The translations under genes and the position numbers were made by a program. From Spirochaetaceae bacterium (GTDB taxonomy: Bacteria > Spirochaetota > Spirochaetia > Treponematales > Breznakiellaceae): 13,459 bases of DNA. How positions within the stretch are numbered: the stretch's first letter is position 1; each line of letters begins with the position of its first letter. This document shows, one piece after another, positions 6,716-13,459 of the stretch. The stretch is taken from NCBI GenBank assembly GCA_031284085.1, contig JAITAM010000002.1, forward strand, positions 1 through 13,459. Direction: 5' to 3'. The notes beneath the pieces were generated by a model. That model had not been told where the DNA came from and did no database searches. It saw nothing but the letters and a program-made list of their open reading frames with translations.

Positions 6716-6793
6716 CCGGTATTTTATAATTGCATAGCAAATCTGCACCTTTTTCCAGATCAACACAGTTAATAATTGATCATGGAGAGAATT
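6716..6793 (+). other. atpK-atpF gap with a stem before the atpF SD
   Basis: The gap holds GATCAA (6758-6763) and TTGATC (6776-6781), which can form a 6-bp stem with a 12-nt loop directly upstream of the GGAGAG (6784-6789) of atpF. Here the stem precedes the SD, unlike the bridged sites of atpC, atpK and atpE. No T-run follows. Confidence 0.35.
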
Positions 6794-7108
6794 ATGGACT
6801 ATTTTTTTATAGGCGATCCTGAACTGGTGACAGCCTTTCGTTTTGTCGGTGTTGACGGTATATCAGTAGTAAATGCTGATGAAGCTAACACGGCATTTGA
6901 GCAAGCAACTCGTGGTTCCGGTGGAGAAATATGTCAAATTCTTATAATGACCGAAGAAGTTGCTGATTGGCTCGGTGACACTCTTACCGAATGGCAGCTT
7001 TCCGATCACTATCCTTTAATAGTGGAGTTGCCAGGGCTGACAGGTAGACTTTTAGGACGCAAAACCCTTGTCGATTCTATCCGAGAAGCCATTGGAATTC
7101 ATGTATAA
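6794..7108 (+). CDS. atpF: V-type ATPase subunit F
   Basis: A 104-residue soluble alpha/beta protein matching the small subunit F (NtpG/AtpF) family. It opens with YFFIGDPELVTAFRFVGVDG (3-22), then ILIMTEEVA (47-55) and YPLIVELPGL (71-80). Subunit F binds the central shaft next to D and modulates coupling. The start chosen is ATG 6794, because GGAGAG (6784-6789) lies at a normal distance and the family opens this way; an in-frame TTG at 6776 would add six residues without support. The stop codon TAA overlaps the SD of atpE (TAAGGAG). Confidence 0.9.
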   Translation: MDYFFIGDPELVTAFRFVGVDGISVVNADEANTAFEQATRGSGGEICQILIMTEEVADWLGDTLTEWQLSDHYPLIVELPGLTGRLLGRKTLVDSIREAIGIHV

Positions 7109-7153
7109 GGAGAGTGTAAATTTGCTGTGTAAATTTACAAAAATTATAATATG
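7107..7153 (+). promoter_or_regulatory. Hairpin-bridged ribosome site of atpE
   Basis: The SD AAGGAG (7107-7112) overlaps the atpF stop and is 38 nt from ATG 7151. Between them TGTAAATTT (7115-7123) and AAATTTACA (7131-7139) form a perfect 9-bp stem with a 7-nt loop. Folding leaves 13 unpaired nt. No SD-like sequence lies in the A/T-rich 7140-7150, so normal-distance initiation has no other candidate. Confidence 0.6.
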
Positions 7154-7774
7154 GAAGAAGTACAATCCACGGAAGTTTTAGATAAGGAAATTCTCGAGGA
7201 TGCTCGGAAAAAAGCATACCGGATACTTAAAGCCGGTGAGGAAGCACTGGTAGCCCAAAAGGCTGAATGGGAAAAACGGGAACAAGCCGCCATTACTGAA
7301 TTACACCAGCAATATAAAGTACGTACAGAGATAACGCGTAATGAGATTGCGATCCGGCTTCCTTTGGATAAAAAACGTATGTATTCAAAAGAGGTTGAAC
7401 GTATACTCAACGCTGCCATGACTAACTATTTAAATTCTTTGACTCGGGAAAAACTGCTTACTCTTTTATCAAAAGAATTGCGTAGACAAATTGCATTTTG
7501 TATTGATGTCGGTGAATTTAAAAATGATGAATTTGCATTGTATACCGGAGGACTAGATGAATCTGAGGCGGAAACTATACTTAAAAATGTTTTACCGCCT
7601 GGAACATGGGCAATTATCGATCAATCGGAATTACCCGGAGACTGGCACTTCCCGGCTTTAGTACTTGAAATGGCACAAGTACGTATCACTGCCTCGGTAA
7701 AAACAATAGCTGAAGCTCTGTTGCAAGATAAACGGGCAGAACTGGTGACAGCGCTTTTAGGAAATGAATGTTAA
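7151..7774 (+). CDS. atpE: V-type ATPase subunit E (peripheral stalk)
   Basis: A 207-residue protein with the usual subunit E layout. A long charged N-terminal helix (about 5-65, with ILEDARKKAYRILKAGEEA) pairs with the G/H-like subunit. It is followed by a globular C-terminal domain whose end (VRITASVKTIAEALLQDKRA, then ELVTALLG, about 176-203) matches the conserved C-terminal helix that holds catalytic subunit A. The ATG at 7151 is used because the N-terminal helix starts there and no better start exists; its SD is separated by a hairpin. The gap to atpA is 54 bp, and atpA has its own SD. Confidence 0.85.
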   Translation: MEEVQSTEVLDKEILEDARKKAYRILKAGEEALVAQKAEWEKREQAAITELHQQYKVRTEITRNEIAIRLPLDKKRMYSKEVERILNAAMTNYLNSLTREKLLTLLSKELRRQIAFCIDVGEFKNDEFALYTGGLDESEAETILKNVLPPGTWAIIDQSELPGDWHFPALVLEMAQVRITASVKTIAEALLQDKRAELVTALLGNEC

Positions 7775-7828
7775 AATGAAAAGTTAAATGCTGCTTATTC
7801 ATTCTATTGAAAGAACAAAGAGGATTTC

Positions 7829-9664
7829 ATGGCTATAGCAGGTATAGTAACGCGTATATCAGGACCTATTATTCATGCTTCAGGACTAGGGCAGGCCGGC
7901 TTGTTTGATGTCGTTGAGGTCGGTGAAAAGCATATCATCGGAGAGATTGTCCGACTGGAACATGATGAGGCTGTCGTCCAAGTGTACGAAGATGATACCG
8001 GTATGCAGATCGGGGCGCCGGTATTATCAACTGAGCGTCCTCTATCCGCACGCCTCGGTCCTGGACTTATTGGTACTATTTATGATGGTATACAAAGACC
8101 GCTTGAGATGTTGTACCAGCAATCCGGCGCTTTCATGGAGCCTGGGGTACGCGGGGAAAGACTTGATCCTGAAAAGCTATGGGAATTTGTACCTGATGCT
8201 GATATTGCAGAAAAAATTGCCACCGGTGTAAGGCCGGTTGCTGCTCCCGGTATGGTCTTAGGAACTGTTAAAGAAACAGAAAGTGTCAGATGTGTCATCA
8301 TGGCGCCGCCTAACAGTAAGGGTAACGTGCTAAATTTCCTTGCAGAAGCCGGGCAATATACGATTAACTCGGTTATTGCTCGTACCGACCAGGGAGATGA
8401 ATTCGCCCTCTCGCAGTGGTGGCCGGTGCGTGTTCCCCGTCCGGTTAAAGAACGGCTTGCACCCGATCAACCGCTTCTCACAGGAGAACGAGTCATTGAT
8501 GTGTTTTTCCCACTATCAAAAGGTGGTACCGCCGCCATACCTGGTGGTTTCGGTACTGGAAAAACCATGACCCAGCATGCCATAGCCAAATGGTGTGATG
8601 CCGATGTTATTATTTACATAGGCTGTGGAGAACGCGGCAATGAAATGACCGATGTTTTAACCGAATTCCCTCATCTAATCGATCCTCGTAGCGGTCGTTC
8701 GCTTATGGAGCGCACTATTTTAATTGCTAATACTTCAAATATGCCTGTTGCTGCCCGTGAAGTATCAATTTATACCGGTGTTACCTTGGCGGAATTCTAC
8801 CGAGATATGGGTTATCATGTAGCGATTATGGCTGATTCAACAAGTAGGTGGGCAGAAGCTCTGCGGGAACTCTCCGGACGTATGGAAGAGATGCCGGCTG
8901 AAGAAGGATTCCCTCCCTATTTGCCCACACGTCTGGCTGAATTCTATGAGCGTGCCGGTATGGTCTTAACCCTTTGCAAGAAAAATGGTTCGATTTCAAT
9001 TATCGGAGCAGTATCACCACCGGGGGGTGATTTCTCAGAGCCGGTTACCCAGCATACCAAACGTTTTATCCGTTGCTTTTGGGCGCTTGACCGTGATTTG
9101 GCAAATGCACGACACTATCCGGCTATCAGTTGGATTGACAGTTACTCTGAATACGCTGAAGAAGTTAAGTCTTGGTGGGAACAAGTAAATCCGCGTTGGT
9201 CGACTGTCCGACAGAAAGCATTTGATATTCTTAAAAGTGAGGAGCGTCTTGCTGAAATTGTCCGGCTTATTGGTCCTGACGCCTTACCTGACGATCAAAG
9301 GCTTATACTTATCATAGCAGAAATAATTAAGAACGGCTTCTTACAGCAGAATTCTTTCGATCCTCTGGATATGTACTGTGTGCCGGCAAAGCAATTGCGG
9401 CTTTTGGAGCTGATCGCTGAATTCTACCGGCGCGCAGACATCTGTATACACTTGGGAGCTACGCTCGCTAAAATAAACGCCCTTCCTTTCCGTGAACGAC
9501 TTGCCCGGCTTAAAAGCGAAATACCAAATGATGATATAAGTGCATTTGATACCATTGAAGTAGAAATGTATACCGCCTTTGATGAGTTGGAGCGTACTTA
9601 TCGTCGTAAAGAGAAGCTCCCCCCATCAGCCACTAGAGAATCAGTCGACTCAACTCCTTTTTAA
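7829..9664 (+). CDS. atpA: V-type ATPase catalytic subunit A
   Basis: A 611-residue catalytic subunit. N-terminal beta-barrel (1-70) is followed by the A-specific non-homologous insert (about 110-190) and the nucleotide-binding domain. The P-loop is PGGFGTGKT (238-246), GERGNE (267-272) carries the catalytic Glu, and further motifs are [13 protein letters not shown] (335-347) and [10 protein letters not shown] (396-405). The P-loop has Gly-Thr where many A subunits have Ala-Cys/Ser (GAFGCGKT), with the invariant Gly-Lys-Thr kept. It hydrolyses or makes ATP against subunit B. ATG 7829 follows AAGAGGA at normal spacing. It is the last gene of the run: the stop is 8 bp from the stop of the convergent lipoprotein gene. 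B and D do not follow. Confidence 0.95.
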   Translation: MAIAGIVTRISGPIIHASGLGQAGLFDVVEVGEKHIIGEIVRLEHDEAVVQVYEDDTGMQIGAPVLSTERPLSARLGPGLIGTIYDGIQRPLEMLYQQSGAFMEPGVRGERLDPEKLWEFVPDADIAEKIATGVRPVAAPGMVLGTVKETESVRCVIMAPPNSKGNVLNFLAEAGQYTINSVIARTDQGDEFALSQWWPVRVPRPVKERLAPDQPLLTGERVIDVFFPLSKGGTAAIPGGFGTGKTMTQHAIAKWCDADVIIYIGCGERGNEMTDVLTEFPHLIDPRSGRSLMERTILIANTSNMPVAAREVSIYTGVTLAEFYRDMGYHVAIMADSTSRWAEALRELSGRMEEMPAEEGFPPYLPTRLAEFYERAGMVLTLCKKNGSISIIGAVSPPGGDFSEPVTQHTKRFIRCFWALDRDLANARHYPAISWIDSYSEYAEEVKSWWEQVNPRWSTVRQKAFDILKSEERLAEIVRLIGPDALPDDQRLILIIAEIIKNGFLQQNSFDPLDMYCVPAKQLRLLELIAEFYRRADICIHLGATLAKINALPFRERLARLKSEIPNDDISAFDTIEVEMYTAFDELERTYRRKEKLPPSATRESVDSTPF

Positions 9665-9672
9665 GGATTATT

Positions 9673-11655
9673 CTATTCGTTCAATATCGTTACTTGGCCT
9701 CGCAGAATCTCATCTCTTGTCTGTATGGTCCAGAAATCTTCATAGAGCCGGAATAGAGCGTATACTTCACCGGTGTATGGATCATGCCATGTTACGGTGC
9801 CGTCTTTATCAAGTGCAATAAACACATTGCCTCCGTCAATCAAAGTAACGGGAAAGCCTGCACTGTGAGCAAAAGGAGTATACGGATCATGAAGCCATGC
9901 TCCTTCGTCCCCCAATGTAGAGGCAAGGTTGCCGGCAGACTCAGCTATACTTAGATCAATATCTTCACCTGAAGTCTGTGCATAGGGCAATGGACCATCT
10001 TGGTCAAATCGAAGCAGCGTAGTCAACTTACTCGTTGAACTGCCGCTCTCATCAACAACAGCTGCGTATACGGTCCCACTTGCAGCAAGATACAGCTTTA
10101 TTCCAATAATATCCGGTAGATTTATCGGTACCGTCTCGCCTGTAATCATATCAACACGTAAAAACGGCATTCCATCATTGTGCCGACTACTTCGAGCCAT
10201 AATAACGGTCCTTTCGTCCCAGAAACCGGCATCAAGTAACCCGAGGTTAGAAAATGTAAAGAGAGGCTCACCTGTGCCAATCGACACAACCTGTATCTTC
10301 CCCATAGAGTCGAGGAAGAGAGCGGTATCGTTCAACAAAGCGGCGGATTGAAGCGGAAAGTCAAGCTGCAGCATGTCTAAAGGAATCTTATCTATCGTTC
10401 CATCGGGATTTATTGTTACAACCATAGGGAAAACCTGCGTATTCTGCGTCTGCCAAAGGAGAAAGCGAACCGACTCTTCACTGTCCTGCACCACAGGCGC
10501 TGATGTGAGCCGGCTCAAAGGACTTTGCTCAAAGTAAACTACTGCATCGTTGTGCAACTGACTGTAGTCGATAGGAATAAGACCCACGTGCTGCTTATCA
10601 GTGATAAAGACAAGATAGCGGTTGGCTGCGGCGGTTTCAACAATCCGCCTTTGGTTCTGCGTGTGAAACACCCTTGCCGTACTATTTTGGTGTAGCTGCC
10701 ACACCGTTCCGGTCGTGGTCCCCAGTAAAATAGTGCCGGTCTGCCCATGAAATAGCGCGCTCGTTATACGGGGTATTTCTGCGGGGATAAAGAAGGTGCT
10801 CATAATTCCTAAGCTTCCGGTCTTGCTCAATGAAAAGCGGTAGACCGTTGTGCTGTTTAAGCCAATGAATTCAGTGCTGTCCGGCTCGAGAGCGATAAGC
10901 GTATCTAAGGCGATGCTTGGGCTTCGAGCAATTTCCACCCCGGACACAGCATTGAGTATGACTAAGCCGGTAGAGTCGAGAGCGGCAAGGAACCGGTTCG
11001 TTCCAAAGAGTATCGGCGATTTAAGGTGAGCCGGCACCCGAGAGCGCTGTATCTCTGCGCCGGTTGATAGGTTCCAATACGATAAAAGGCCGAGGTTTTG
11101 ATAGCCAACCATTGTCTTCTCAGACTTGCCGGTTGCAACGAACTGCACCGCTGCATTGATATTCGGGACGTCCATAAGAGAGAAGCCCGTGTCCGGGTCG
11201 ACAAGCGTGATGCGATTGTTCTCACCGATGATGAGAAAAGAGCCTGTCGCAGAATAAGACAGCGTTGAAACAGTGTCCGATACGTCCAATGTCCACAGCT
11301 TGTTTCTCTTCATATAATCCCATGCCGAGACTTTGCACGCTCCGGCACTGCTGCGCTCAACAAGGGCAATATGCGGAAGATTCTGCCTCAAAACCATCGC
11401 CGTTATAGGAGAGGCGCTTACTTGAAACCGTTCCATCGCAGTGCTTGCTTGTATATCCCATATTTCTAGAAATCCGTCGTTTCCTGCGCTCAGTATATAT
11501 CCTTGGCCGTCAAGCACGAGTGCGGTAACTGCCCCTTGATGTTTGCCCGGCACAACGGCACGGGGAAAAGAGTCCATTTGTATTGGAGAAGCAGTTGCGC
11601 ACGAGTTTGTCGTTAGAAGTGTCAGACAGACAGCGATTAAAAAGTATCGTTTCAT
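9673..11655 (-). CDS. WD40/beta-propeller lipoprotein of unknown function
   Basis: A 660-residue protein. The start chosen is ATG 11655, giving MKRYFLIAVCLTLLTTNSCA, a signal peptide ending in a relaxed spirochaete-type lipobox with Cys19. GTG 11673 would add six residues but lies upstream of the candidate -10 box. The mature protein is beta-rich throughout. One clear WD40 unit lies at about residues 37-70 (HQGAVTALVLDGQGYILSAG then FLEIWDI), and more diverged propeller blades follow, ending with ALDKDGTVTWHDPYTGEVYA. It is probably anchored in a membrane and used as a protein-binding scaffold; no partner can be named. It is convergent with atpA, with 8 bp between the stops and no terminator. 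Confidence 0.8.
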   Translation of the reverse strand: MKRYFLIAVCLTLLTTNSCATASPIQMDSFPRAVVPGKHQGAVTALVLDGQGYILSAGNDGFLEIWDIQASTAMERFQVSASPITAMVLRQNLPHIALVERSSAGACKVSAWDYMKRNKLWTLDVSDTVSTLSYSATGSFLIIGENNRITLVDPDTGFSLMDVPNINAAVQFVATGKSEKTMVGYQNLGLLSYWNLSTGAEIQRSRVPAHLKSPILFGTNRFLAALDSTGLVILNAVSGVEIARSPSIALDTLIALEPDSTEFIGLNSTTVYRFSLSKTGSLGIMSTFFIPAEIPRITSALFHGQTGTILLGTTTGTVWQLHQNSTARVFHTQNQRRIVETAAANRYLVFITDKQHVGLIPIDYSQLHNDAVVYFEQSPLSRLTSAPVVQDSEESVRFLLWQTQNTQVFPMVVTINPDGTIDKIPLDMLQLDFPLQSAALLNDTALFLDSMGKIQVVSIGTGEPLFTFSNLGLLDAGFWDERTVIMARSSRHNDGMPFLRVDMITGETVPINLPDIIGIKLYLAASGTVYAAVVDESGSSTSKLTTLLRFDQDGPLPYAQTSGEDIDLSIAESAGNLASTLGDEGAWLHDPYTPFAHSAGFPVTLIDGGNVFIALDKDGTVTWHDPYTGEVYALFRLYEDFWTIQTRDEILRGQVTILNE

Positions 11656-11663
11656 ATATAAAG

Positions 11664-11693
11664 AATCTAGCACAAATCGAGGGCAAGTGGCAA
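11664..11693 (-). promoter_or_regulatory. Sigma70-type promoter of the lipoprotein gene (leaderless candidate)
   Basis: On the - strand TTGCCA (11693-11688) and TAGATT (11669-11664) are separated by 18 bp. Only 8 nt lie between the -10 box and ATG 11655, so transcription would begin at about 11657-11655, at or 2 nt before the start codon. No SD is present upstream of the ATG, which agrees with a leaderless mRNA. Confidence 0.5.
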
Positions 11694-11812
11694 GAGTAAT
11701 CGTAGGCCAGCAGCCAAGACCGCTTCAACGTCTCGGTATTGCATCAAAGGCGGCGTCCGACTCTGCGCAGGCCGACTTGGTTCCGTATCATCCGCATAAC
11801 ACCCGCTCGTGC
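11694..11812. other. Intergenic spacer before the tandem arrays
   Basis: No gene, terminator or clear promoter was found apart from the lipoprotein promoter at its left edge. From about 11790 the sequence starts to resemble a degenerate unit of the adjoining 23-bp array. Confidence 0.4.
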
Positions 11813-12135
11813 CACACCCACACTAAGGCTCGTGTGCTACCAACACTCTCTCGGGTGTGCCATCCACACCTAATGCCAGTGTGGTACCATCACTGCCTAA
11901 GGTGTGCCACCAACACTGTAGAGAGTGTAACATCCACACTAAGGCTGGTGTAAGATCCACACTAAGGCTCGTGTGCCATCAACACTGTAGAGAGTGTATC
12001 ATTCACACTAAGGCTGGTGTAACATCAACACTAAGGCTGGTGTAACGTCCACACTAAGGCTGGTGTAACGTCCACACTAAGGCTGGTGTAACATCCACAC
12101 TAAGGCTCGTGTAACGCCAGCACTGTAGAGATTGT
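11813..12135. repeat. 23-bp tandem array, 14 units, each with a small dyad
   Basis: Fourteen consecutive units, all 23 bp except one of 24. The typical core is CACACTAAGGCTGGTGT preceded by AACRTC. Each unit contains a short inverted repeat ending in GTGT: ACACT/GGTGT, ACACT/AGTGT or CACAC/GTGTG, with a loop of about 6-9 nt. The loop changes (AAGGCT, GTAGAG, CTAATGCCA) while the arms stay paired. There are no spacers, so it is not a CRISPR array. The open frames across it are by-products of composition. Confidence 0.85.
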
Positions 12136-12204
12136 GCCACCGGCTTTCTACCTATAAATACCTATCGTTTCCTGCGTCTGCGCCGAGAACGACAGGTGCA
12201 GGTT
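12136..12204. other. Linker between the 23-bp and 45-bp arrays
   Basis: A 69-bp non-repetitive linker containing TATAAAT (12153-12159), which could be a -10 box, without a convincing -35. Nothing else is supported here. Confidence 0.3.
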
Positions 12205-13104
12205 ATGCCTGCCACTCCCGATACCGGTAACGCAGCTCAGAAATACTCCATGCCTCCTACCCCTAACACCGGCAACGCAGCTCAGAAACACTCCGTGCCT
12301 CCTACCCTTAGCACCGGCAACACAGCTCAGAAACACTCCATGCCTCCTACCCTTAACACCGGCAGCACAGCTCAGAAACACTCCATGCCTCCTACCCCTA
12401 ACACCGGCAACGCAGCTCAGAAACACTCCTTGCCTCCTACTCTTAACACCGGCAACGCAGCTCAGAAACACTCCATGCCTCCTACCCTTAATACCAGCAG
12501 CGCAGCTCAGAAACACTCCGTGCCTCCTACCCTTAATACCGGCAGCGCAGCTCAGAAACACTCCGTGCCTCCTACCCTTAATACCGGCAACACAGCTCAG
12601 AAACACTCCGTGCCTCCTACCCTTAATACCGGCAGCGCAGCTCAGAAATACTCCATGCTTCCTACCCTTAACACCGGCAACACAGCTCAGAAACACTCCG
12701 TGCCTCCTACCCCTAACACCGGCAACGCAGCTCAGAGATACTCCGTGCCTCTTACCCTTAATACCGGCAGCGCAGCTCAGAAACACTCCGTGCCTCCTAC
12801 CCCTAACACCGGCAACACAGCCTAGAGGGAGACCATGCCTCCTACCCTTAATACCGGCAACGCAGCTCAGAAACACTCCGTGCCTCCTACCCTTAACACC
12901 GGCAACGCAGCTCAGAAACACTCCATGCCTCCTACCCCTAACACCGGCAACGCAGCTCAGAAACACTCCGTGCCTCCTACCCCTAACACCGGCAACGCAG
13001 CTCAGAAACACTCCGTGCCTCCTACCCCTAACACCGGTAACACAGCTCAGAAACACTCCGTGCCTCCTACCCTTAACACCGGCAACACAGCTAAGAGTCG
13101 TACG
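12205..13104. repeat. 45-bp tandem array, 20 units
   Basis: Twenty head-to-tail 45-bp units with no length change from 12205 to 13104; the last one runs into the 69-bp array. Typical pieces are CCTCCTACCCCTAACACCGG and CAGCTCAGAAACACTCC. The first unit has CACTCCCGATACCGGTAACG, linking it to the CCCGATA core of the other repeats. Since 45 is a multiple of three, frames stay open on both strands: 15-residue repeats such as PPTPNTGNAAQKHSM on + (interrupted by TAG 12823-12825 in unit 14) and GRRHGVFLSCVAGVR on -. Neither frame has a convincing start with an SD, so it is annotated as a minisatellite instead of a gene. Confidence 0.85.
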
Positions 13105-13360
13105 GCGTTCCTGATAGAATAGCGTAACATAAAAACAGGCCGTGCCTGTACCTATCAGACAAAGAGTCGTACGGTGCCCCCGATAGAACAGCGTAACGTT
13201 GAAACAGGCCGTGCCTGTATCTATCAGACAAAGAGTTGTACGGTGCCCCCGATAGAACAGCGTAACGTTGAAACAGGCCGTGCCTGTATCTATCAGACGA
13301 AGAGTCGTACGGCGCCCCCGATACAACAGCGTAACGTTGAAACAGGCTGGCCTGTGCCTG
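13095..13360. repeat. 69-bp tandem array, about 4 units
   Basis: Units begin with GAGTCGTACGG or GAGTTGTACGG at 13095, 13164, 13233 and 13302, exactly 69 bp apart; the last is cut short near 13360 by CTG/CCTGTG simple sequence. The core CGTACGGCGCCCCCGATA plus AACA and GAAACAGGC matches the units at 1439-1760 about 11.5 kb away. The period is a multiple of three, so the frames here are open too, without a start and SD. Confidence 0.85.
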
Positions 13361-13395
13361 TGCCTGCGAGGGTAGGCATAGTCGATAAAAAGAAG

Positions 13396-13401
13396 TATAC
13401 T
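13396..13401 (+). promoter_or_regulatory. Possible -10 box of the next gene
   Basis: TATACT is a five-of-six match to the sigma70 -10 consensus, 44 bp before the next start codon, in the first non-repetitive sequence after the arrays. No good -35 is seen at the expected distance. Confidence 0.3.
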
Positions 13402-13445
13402 GCCTCAACCTTACGGTAATAGTCTTCCTTAAAGAGGTGTTCACA

Positions 13446-13459
13446 ATGAAATATGTCCT
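13446..13459 (+). CDS. Start of the next gene (cut by window)
   Basis: AAAGAGGTG (13431-13439) followed 6 nt later by ATG gives a well-placed ribosome site. Only MKYV and part of a fifth codon are visible, so the product is unknown. Confidence 0.6.

Noticed and set aside
7775..7800. Second copy of the AAAAGTTAAAT motif after atpE
   Set aside because: It shares 11 bp with the stem after atpI but cannot form a comparable hairpin, and the SD of atpA lies at a normal distance.
11543..12045. + strand frames over the lipoprotein promoter and the 23-bp array
   Set aside because: They overlap a well-supported gene on the other strand and the tandem repeat, and have no SD.
11813..12135. CRISPR-like array
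   Set aside because: Units are directly adjacent with no unique spacers, and no cas genes are near.
12196..12825. + strand frame of 15-residue repeats (Pro/Thr/Asn/Gln-rich), like a repetitive surface protein
   Set aside because: The start is a GTG without an SD, there is no signal peptide, unit 14 contains a stop, and base changes between units mostly alter the residue. A 45-bp period keeps frames open by itself.

Overview
The window looks like spirochaete chromosome, most likely a Treponema. The evidence is a bacterial V-type (V/A-type) ATPase gene cluster downstream of secG, a small outer-membrane barrel gene, a lipoprotein with a relaxed lipobox, a 16-G homopolymer of the kind treponemes use for phase variation, and moderate GC content. 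A species cannot be named by eye; an oral Treponema is a guess.

Layout. (1) 1-340: the 3' end of an unidentified + strand gene, a repeat-derived spacer, and a terminator hairpin facing the - strand. (2) 338-949 (-): a signal-peptide-bearing outer-membrane beta-barrel protein. (3) 950-1890: a 0.9-kb stretch with no convincing intact gene. It holds a possible frameshifted small ORF, a 16-G tract, a hairpin plus near-perfect Shine-Dalgarno (SD) with almost no gene behind it, and four copies of a ~92-bp repeat. (4) 1900-9664 (+): a long co-directional run: secG, a PTS EIIA (PtsN-like) gene, then V-ATPase genes in the order stalk G/H-like, C, I, K, F, E, A. (5) 9673-11655 (-): a WD40/beta-propeller lipoprotein gene convergent with atpA, whose promoter suggests a leaderless mRNA. 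(6) 11674-13445: no gene; three adjacent tandem arrays of 23-bp (14 units), 45-bp (20 units) and 69-bp (about 4 units). (7) 13446-end: the first codons of the next + strand gene.

How the genes work together. Subunits I (stator with the essential Arg) and K (proteolipid ring with the ion-binding Glu) form the membrane motor. C and F belong to the central axis, E and G/H form the peripheral stalk, and A is the catalytic subunit. Subunits B and D, normally encoded next to A, are absent here, because atpA runs directly into the convergent lipoprotein gene. SecG is part of the Sec translocon. The EIIA protein is probably a phosphorylation-dependent regulator.

The most unusual signal is at three starts inside the ATPase cluster (atpC, atpK, atpE). 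In each, a strong SD is separated from the start codon by one or two stem-loops. Folding would shorten a 28-42-nt gap to about 11-13 nt. The same layout recurring with three unrelated hairpin sequences suggests a hairpin-bridged initiation design that could set subunit stoichiometry. Other items of note are the orphan poly-G promoter-like region, the leaderless lipoprotein transcript, and related repeats at both ends of the window.
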